Shown in pieces: positions 57,208 through 64,000 of a DNA stretch of 64,000 nucleotides. Source of the stretch: Otatea glauca (lineage: Eukaryota > Streptophyta > Magnoliopsida > Poales > Poaceae); NCBI GenBank assembly GCA_036346275.1, contig CM070719.1:29344093-29408092 (forward strand). Reading direction: 5' to 3'. Both the position numbers and the translations under genes were made by a program. Under the pieces are notes generated by a model, which saw only the letters and a list, made by a program, of their open reading frames with translations, did no database searches and was not told the DNA's origin. Within the stretch, counting starts at the first letter, position 1. Each line of letters starts with the position of its first letter.

Positions 57208-60096
57208 GCAATGATCAATTTTATCTAGGCCCGGTAGGAAATCTAAATGCCAATTCAGTTATCAATGAAGAAATTCCTCGCCTCCCCTTATCGGCTGTTG
57301 GATACAATATAGAGGGTTGGAGTAAAAGCTTCAGAGCTTGGCCGACAGCGCTCAAGGGATGGAAATCTTGGTATACTCGTGTAGCAGCTCAAAAAAGGGG
57401 TATGTGGGAAAAAATGGGCATAGACGAATGTCTCCCCCTCTCCTTAGCCGATCGAGAGGCCAATGAGCCCTTAGTGGCCACGGCTTGCTACTTCTGGTCG
57501 GATACCTTTAATGCGTTCGTGTTCCGCACCGGTCTCGTAGGCCCAACTCTCTTGGATGTAGCTCAATTGTGCTGCCTGAGACCAGATGGAGAAAAAATAT
57601 CGGCTTACAGTGCCAAACCTAGATACAAGTTTATCAAGTCTAAAGGTGAGGGATGGGCTAAGTACATCATCAACAACAATAAGGTGCATGGACCAGTATC
57701 AGATGAAGAACACGTTGATTCCTCAATCTCTGGCTAGATCGGTTTTTATTCTGTAGTGTCTCTCTGGGGCCAACCCAAGTATATCAGACCATAGCAGAAC
57801 GACTAGTAGAAGGTCATCGGCTAGCCCTTGGAAAAATGATGTTAGGGGCAGTTTACCAGATGATGCATATAATAAGGTGTCGGTTTTTACTGGTTTCACA
57901 AAGTTCACCGTTGGTAATGTTGGAGGACCGCTCTAGTTTATTTAGATCTGGCTGAATTGTTTATTTAGCCGATCATTTGAACTGAACCCATCTGAAGATA
58001 CAACATTTCCCCGTGAGGACACTCCAAATGGTTCGGTGCCCCGATTTAGAGCCAGCCGATCTTATGGAGAGAGATTCATGATGTGCTCTGGGAATGAGAT
58101 AAAAGTAACACCTATCTGCTCAAAAAAGTATTTTACATTCTTCTTATGACTTGATAGCAATGGATTCAAACAAAATGACTTCTCCAGTTACACAAGTACA
58201 GTCGATTTTTCATGGCCCTCTTTTCTTCACTTAGATGCCGATAGTGCTCTAATGCCGCAAGAGACTTTGGATTTATTTAAACTTTTCATTTCGCCAAGCA
58301 TATTACACGTCGGCCTTCACACAAGAAATCGGACTTTTTTGCCTTCATATGAGTTCTATTGCCCATCAGTTTATGCTAGGCAACTAGGCTTTGGCCAAAA
58401 TTTTCCAAGCTTACCACTTCTCGGTCGGCTTCAGCCAAGAGCGAGAGTCGCAATGCAGTCGCAGCCAATATCGTCCTTAAGATAGCCGACGATCTTCAGA
58501 TTGAAAACTTGCCACATTTCATATTGAATACATGTTAGGCAGAACGTTTTTCTTCTTGGTGGTCAGTAATTGCATAAGCGCTTTACTCCGAGAAGACAAC
58601 ATCGATTATTGTTAATGATTTTTTTCCAAATCTTCCTAAGCCGACAGTAGATACTAACAACGATTCAAGTGACGAGACTAATTATGCGGGATATACTAAT
58701 ACAAGCCTCGTAGATATTATCGACGAGGTATCGGCTTGAATGATCTCCTTTACCTCCTGATTTCTGTTTTGCCAGATACACTTCACTAATCATCCTTTGC
58801 TCCTATCTTGCAGACCAAGGCTGCTGGCAAAAAACCTATTCCTGGCCAATCGAGTAGCGGCCACCAAGGCAAGAGGCCACACCAATCGACTGGTCTCACC
58901 GGGTATACTCCAGGTACCCTAGGCATCCAGAGTCCGTCGCTATCGTACATGGAGAAAAAATAACCCAGTAAGTGTACCATGATCGACTGACATCATCTTT
59001 ATATCCCTTCTGGTAACTAACTCACAGTCGATTATAACTTTAGAAAAGAAGAAGACCAAGTACACCAAAGCTCCTGCTAAAAAGGGGTTGAAGCCCCAGG
59101 AGCAGAGTGGCGAGAGTTCACCACGTGCATCGGCTACTGCAGGGGTAAGTTGACCATTTTATTGATTTATGACTTGTGTTTTTAAGACATCAGCTTACCC
59201 TTTGCCTTTTTACACAGCCGACACCATCGGTGCAGGTTGCAAAAATCCTAGGCGACCTCCCTGGTGTTTCTTTGGAAGCCTTATCTCCCTCGCAGCTGAC
59301 GCTAATGGCTCTGACAGTTGCTGAGTTACCATAAACCTCTGACCCAACAAATTTATTGGGCTTTACTTTGGCCAATCTTAACGACCCAGAGGTCATGGCC
59401 ACGGATGACTACGACGTAGAAATCAGAAGAATTCTGGAGGTATCTAAAGAAGCATCGGCTGCGGTAACTTCAGCACCAGGAATGCAAGAGCGTCTAGATA
59501 ACCTTTTCAATCTGGTGATGAAGCCTCAATCGGAGATTCTCGCCAACAATCAGCCGATCCGAGATGCCATAGCGGCTGTTCAAGCCGATTTACCCTCAGA
59601 AGCAATGGAGGCGTTATTAAATGTTTGCCATTTGGATGAGAAGAAGGCGCAAGTGGAGGCGGTCCAAGCAAGAATTGCCCATCGTGAAGCCCAAGAGGCC
59701 GATCGGAAACTTCTGGATGAGCTCGTCGCCGGTGCCAAAGCGAAGAAAAGAAAATTTGATGCCGATGCCCAGTCACTCAAGATCAGTAAGGAATCTATCT
59801 CGAAGCTTGAGGCGACTAAGAAATTCCTCCTGGAAGAGTTGCCCAAGACTGAAAAGCAACTCTTAGAAAGCCGACAAACCATGGAGAAGACTTCATCGGC
59901 AATCAAGGAGCAAAAACTTGGCATCACTCTGGCCGTGGTAAATGTGAAGAAACAAACGGCTAAGGTGACCCCTGTGCTAGGAGATGTCAAAGAAGATCAG
60001 CACACAGTCGATGAGGTGCAAGATATCATTGCCAAAGCTGCAGGCGCTTTGTCGGCTCTGGGCGCAAGACTCCACAACTCTGGCCTTCAATGTTAA
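57208..60096 (+). pseudogene. Tat-2 antisense gene: mobile-domain-like protein with coiled coil, spliced
   Basis: Opposite in direction to gag-pol. The N-terminal part (57230-57740) reads GPVGNLNAN, GWSKSFRAWPTALKGWKSWY, PLSLADREANEPLVATACYFW and GPTLLDVAQLCCLRPDGEKI, resembling the plant mobile domain. A stop (57735) and shifts follow to about 58740, with open parts such as 58252-58485. Three clear exons close the gene: 58814-58967, 59044-59144 and 59218-60096. Their introns have AG acceptors and GT donors, and the phases match. The last exon codes about 240 residues of Lys/Glu-rich coiled coil. Visible stops in these exons (58961, 59332) look like C-to-T changes. Additional antisense ORFs are known in several Tat elements; their function is unknown. 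Confidence 0.7.
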
Positions 60097-60304
60097 ATAT
60101 TTTTTATGATGAAAACTTTTGTTGGATGCTCTCGTCTTTTGGAACACTTTTCTTGTAATGCTTTAGTTTTCATAATCGACTGTGTAACCGATTTTATGCT
60201 TATCTTGTCATGTAATTTATTTCCTTCTAGCCGATTAACCGCAATGAGTTGACTTGGCTTCTTAGAACAATACTTATTCTTAGTCGACTAAGCTCCAACC
60301 CAGA

Positions 60305-61326
60305 TACTAGGATAGTATTTCTTCAAGTATCTCCCATTAATAGCTTTAGGCAAAACAATTCCTTCTAACATCTCGAGTATATATGAATTTCTATCGACTA
60401 GCCGATTAATCTTATACGGCCCTTCCCACGTAGGTTATATTTTTCAAATCGGTTATCTTTAGAGCCAACAGGTAGTATGGTTTTCCAAACTAAATCGGCT
60501 TCACCAAAAGACTTATGCATCACCTTTTTATTATATGCCCTCGCAACTCTTATCTTATTCTTCTTAAGCCGATCCAGTGTAGACAAACGTAATTCTGCTA
60601 ATTTGTCCAAGTTATCGATCATTAGATTGTTATAATTTTGAGCCGACAAACCATTTTGTCTGGCTACTCGTATAGAATCAATGTTAATCTCCACAGGTAA
60701 AACAGCTTCTTGGACATACACTAACTGATAAGGCGAAAGCTTTGTTGCTCCGTGATAGGCTAGCCGATACGCCCAAAGTGACTCTGATAACGTTGGGTGC
60801 CAATTCCTTGGTTTTTCATCGATTTCCCTTTTAATTAGTTTAATCAACATTTTATTAGATGACTCGGCTTGTCCATTAGCCTGAGCATAATATGGGGATG
60901 AATTTAACAACTTGATTCCCAGGCTCTTTGCGTAATTCTGAAACTCACTGGACATAAACACGGTACCTTGATCGGTCGTGATCATTTGTGGTATTCCAAA
61001 CTGATGGACAATGTGTTCATTAACAAACCCGATTGCTTCAATACTCGTAACCTTTTTGAGGGGTATAGCCCCAACCCACTTAGAGAAATAATCGGTCACA
61101 GCCAAAATGAACTTATGGCCTTTGCTTAAAGCAGAAAATATTTGGCCGATTACATCTATCCTCCATCCTCTGAACGGCCATGGCTTGATAATCGGATGTA
61201 AAGCCGATGCCGGTGCTAGTTGTACGTTGCCAAATTTTTAACAAGTCTGACATCCTTTGTAATATCGGAAACAATCTTCTAACATTGTCGGCCAAAAACA
61301 TCCTGTTCATCTAAGTATCCACTTCA
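60305..61326 (-). pseudogene. pol: Tat-2 integrase
   Basis: An open stretch of 235 codons (60398-61105) contains the catalytic core: AVTDYFSKW (first Asp), MITTDQGTVFM (second Asp) and NGQAESSNKML (Glu). LAYHGATKLSPYQLVY and the C-terminal ADLVWKTILPVGSKDNRF follow. The zinc-finger end (61113-61310) is in another frame after a stop. A frameshift near 60430 cuts the extreme C-terminus. It is better preserved than in Tat-1 but still broken. Confidence 0.85.
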
Positions 61327-61640
61327 TCGTATTCTGCCTGGTTGTTCAAACATCAGCTATTCAACCGAAATGCAAACTCAAAATTGTGACCTTTGGGTGA
61401 GATGAGTACGATACCAATACCATCACCCTCTCGGCATACCGACCCATCAATAAATAGCTGCCACAGGGCAATGAAAACCAGGTTGGCATTGGTATCATGT
61501 CATGTGATAAAATCGGGCACAACTTGCCCCTTAACTGCTTTAGCCGATTCATATGATAGGTCGAACTCCATTAAGGCATAAGCCCATTTACCAAGTCGAC
61601 CTCGCAAAATCGGAGCTGATAACATATAATTTATAACATC
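61327..61640 (-). pseudogene. pol: Tat-2 RNase H remnant
   Basis: Minus-strand text matches the Tat-1 archaeal-type RNase H (CREGDGIGIVLISPKGHNFEFAFRL in one frame, 61361-61450) up to NNQAEYDE. It then jumps to the integrase zinc-finger region. About 535 bp present in Tat-1 (about 29632-30165) are missing. Confidence 0.75.
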
Positions 61641-62990
61641 GGTTTTGCAAATCACCTTACAAGCCGATGCTAAAATATAATGCCTTAGCTTTGTACAGGA
61701 AAAATATAGAGATAGGCATAACTTTTCGTCAAAAGGGTACCTAATCTCAACATCTAGTAGGCGTCGACTTAAATAAAATATTATTCTTTCCTTACTATCG
61801 ACTTCGTGTGCTAAAATGGCTTCGATAGTTTCTTCTTCAGCCGATATATATAGCTTAAAAGGAACCCCTTTTCGTGGTGCGACTAGAACCGGAGGATTGG
61901 CTAGGTATTCCTTGATATCATCAAATGCCTTAGCTGGTCAACTCCCCAAACAAACTCTTGATTATCCTTCAACTTCAACAAAGGGGTGAACGTAGGAATT
62001 CGACCAGAAAGATTTGAAATAAATTGTCGAAGATAGTTAATCTTACCAATCAGCTTTTGCAACTCATTCTTGCATGTCGGTGGCTTTGTTTTGGCTATAG
62101 CTTTGACCCTTTCTTGATTAACCTCGATTCCTCTTTCATAGACCATAAAGCCCAAAAATTGCCCAGCCGATACGCCAAACGCACACTTGAAAGAATTCAT
62201 TTTCAAACCATGTACTCTTATATTCTGGAAGACCTTTTCTAAATCGGCTAAATGTTGTAGGTCATCTTTTGATTTTACTATAACATCATCAATGTATATT
62301 TCAACAATATGTCCGATTAAGTCATGAAAAATAAGATTCATGGCTCGCTGGTAAGTTGCCCTGGCATTTTTTAAACCGAACGTAATAACCGTCCACTCAA
62401 ATAACCCTATTGCACCAGGACACCTGAAAGCATTCTTAGGTATATCGGCTTCTACCATGAATATCTGATTGTACCTGGCATTACCGTCTAAAAAACTTAT
62501 GATTTTATTTCCTGATACAACGTCGATAAGCATATCGGCTATCGTCATCGGATACTCATCCTTTGGTGTGGCCTTATTCAAGTCTCTAAAGTCGACACAT
62601 ACCCTAAGCTTCCCGTTTTTGTTCATGACTGGAACGATATTGGAAACCCATTCTGCGTATCGACAAGGCCTAATGAATTTTGCTTCTAATAATAGTTCTA
62701 TCTCCTCTTTTATAATATTGTATAGGGCTGGATTAAAGCATCTAGGATACTGCTTAAACGGCCGATATCCTGATTTAATAGGCAACCGATGTTCGACTAG
62801 TTGTCGGCTTAAACCAGGCATCTCGTGATACTCCCAAGCAAAACAATCTTTATAATCTTTGAGAATTTTGACCAACTTCTCTTTATATTTTGCATCTAAT
62901 TTCGCACTAATAAAAGTTGGTCTTTTCCTATCACCACTACCTATATCGACTTCTTCAAGCAGGTCGGTAGATGTGAACCCTTAGCCTAAC
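61641..62990 (-). pseudogene. pol: Tat-2 reverse transcriptase
   Basis: An open stretch of 324 codons (61901-62875) spans the linker DCFAWEYHEMPGL, fingers (NKNGKLRVCVDFRDLNKATPKDEY), palm (WTVITFGLKNARATYQRAMN, catalytic YIDDVIVKS) and thumb (KINYLRQFISNLSGRI). A frameshift near 61930 and stops to 61640 interrupt the first RNase H. Of the two Tat copies this is the closer to intact. Confidence 0.88.
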
Positions 62991-63792
62991 TTCTCGATTT
63001 CTTGGAAATCCTCGATGGCCTCATAGCTATCTGTCATTTGTCGATAGCTTTGCATTTTGTCTTATAGGGCCTTCACTGTTTTCCTTGACCCCATCAGTGT
63101 AAAACCTCACTTGCTCGATCGAACGTGCCTAGCTTGACACTGATCGGCATAAGTCCTGTCTGACCAACACAAATAAAGTCATAATCATCTAGCGTTTTCC
63201 CCGATATACATTCAGCTTCTTCGTGTTGCCAATTTGCATCTGAACTAGCCATAGCGATATAAGCCGATGTATCAGCTGAGACGACTTCAACCTCACGTCC
63301 ATTCCATTGGACAAGCGCCTGATGCATGGTCGATGGAATGCAGCAATTGGCATGAATCCAATCCCGACCGAGCAGCACACTGTAATTGCCTTTCACGTCA
63401 ATGACGAAGAATACGGTCGGCAAAGTCTTACTACTGACAGTTAACTCTGTGACCATAACGCCTTTGGCTTCTGTGGGATCGCCTGTGAAGTTATTCAAAA
63501 CCATATTAGTCTTGATCAAATCTTCATCGGACTTACCCAATTTTTTGCAGGTGGTATACGGCATCAAATTGACGGTAACTCCTCCATCCACCAACATCCT
63601 TGATATCGACTTGCCATTTATATACCCTTTTAAATACAATGGCTTTAGCTGCCGATGATCATCTCGTGGTTTTTCGAAGATCGCATTTTGGGCACCTAAA
63701 CACGATTGAGCAAAGGTTTCTTTGGCCGATTCGGTTTTAATTTTGAACTCGGCTGACAACGTGAATACCATGTTGATGTCCATCAGAGGCGT
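62991..63792 (-). pseudogene. pol: Tat-2 protease region
   Basis: An open stretch of 229 codons (63094-63783) with the active-site segment MLVDGGVTVNLMPY (the DGG form usual in Tat) and VLLGRDWIHANCC in the flap-to-C-terminal part. Stops at 63092 and several in 62991-63090 separate it from RT. The copia-type LTR at 63793 interrupts it upstream. Confidence 0.85.
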
Positions 63793-64000
63793 TGTAAGGT
63801 TGAGGATGCCGACTAGAGGGGGTGAATAGGTGGCTTTTAAAAATCTCTCTACTAATTTCTACAAAGCAATTCACCCCTAATTATCCTAATGCCAAAACCT
63901 TACCAAATATTAATGCGGAAGCGATAAACTAAGGTTTTGACAAATAAAGCCTAAGTCAACTAGGCTCACTAAGTGCACTAGCTAATTATGTCTCTAACGA
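63793..64000 (-). mobile_element. copia-type LTR, partial, continues past the window
   Basis: It begins TGTAAGGTTGAGG followed by CCGACTAGAGGGGG and TGAATAGG, the same left end as the solo LTR at 35435. The 5 bp to the left are GGCGT. Whether it is a solo LTR or a full element cannot be seen. Confidence 0.75.

Larger units (their letters stand above)
56199..64000 (-). mobile_element. Tat-2, Ty3/gypsy Tat-lineage element, extends past the window
   Basis: The 3' LTR is on the left, then a convergent antisense gene (57.2-60.1 kb, plus strand), integrase, RNase H, RT and protease on the minus strand. Gag and the 5' LTR lie beyond 64000. It is colinear with Tat-1 and better preserved. It has lost about 535 bp between RNase H and integrase. 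Confidence 0.88.

Noticed and set aside
57402..57737. PMD-like ORF considered as a host gene
   Set aside because: The same gene sits in the same position in two Tat elements, between integrase and the 3' LTR, so it belongs to the transposon.

Overview
This window looks like the repeat-rich, gene-poor part of a grass (Poaceae, probably PACMAD-type) nuclear genome. Almost everything I can assign is a plant transposable element: Ty3/gypsy elements of the Tekay/Del, Tat and CRM lineages, several copia-type solo LTRs, a truncated LINE, hAT, CACTA and Mutator-type elements, and a very small LTR element. I found no intact host gene, tRNA, rRNA or CRISPR array. Lineage names rest on recognising protein motifs by eye. 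TSDs, PBS, PPT and LTR ends were read directly from the bases.

Layout. 297-530 is a tiny SMART/TRIM-like LTR element, followed by an 81-bp tandem duplication (532-693). 800-11946 is an old, heavily mutated Tekay element (Tekay-1) whose 3' LTR is cut off. At 11946/11947 it abuts a minus-strand Tat element (Tat-1) that runs to about 41.1 kb. Tat-1 is a host for later insertions: an hAT MITE (12878-13033), a small CACTA element (13227-14101), a complete Tekay element (Tekay-2, 15408-27624, TSD GTTTT), two copia-type solo LTRs (32110-33754, TSD TCGAC; 35435-36917, TSD GCTAT) and a Tekay-like solo LTR (about 38691-40888) lying in a 187-bp tandem array upstream of gag. 41731-48543 is a full-length minus-strand CRM-lineage element (TSD CCATG) with a large in-frame pol deletion and an LTR-encoded pentapeptide-repeat-like tail.

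48.5-56.2 kb is mixed intergenic DNA. It holds a 5'-truncated LINE (49566-50360, 12-bp TSD), an hAT-like element (50690-51621), a Mutator-like element (52875-53943, 9-bp TSD) and a roughly 175-bp-period repeat. 56199-64000 is a second minus-strand Tat element (Tat-2) that runs off the window and is itself hit by another copy of the copia-type LTR at 63793.

The most interesting biology is in two places. First, both Tat copies carry, on the opposite strand and downstream of pol, a spliced gene with a plant-mobile-domain-like N-terminal part and a coiled-coil C-terminal part. It has its own TATA-like promoter and introns in matching phase. Second, the Tekay LTRs contain an 81-bp exon-like segment bounded by a polypyrimidine tract plus AG and a consensus GC-type donor, which suggests a spliced leader. 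Most premature stops in Tekay-2 look like C-to-T changes, as expected for methylated, silenced repeats.
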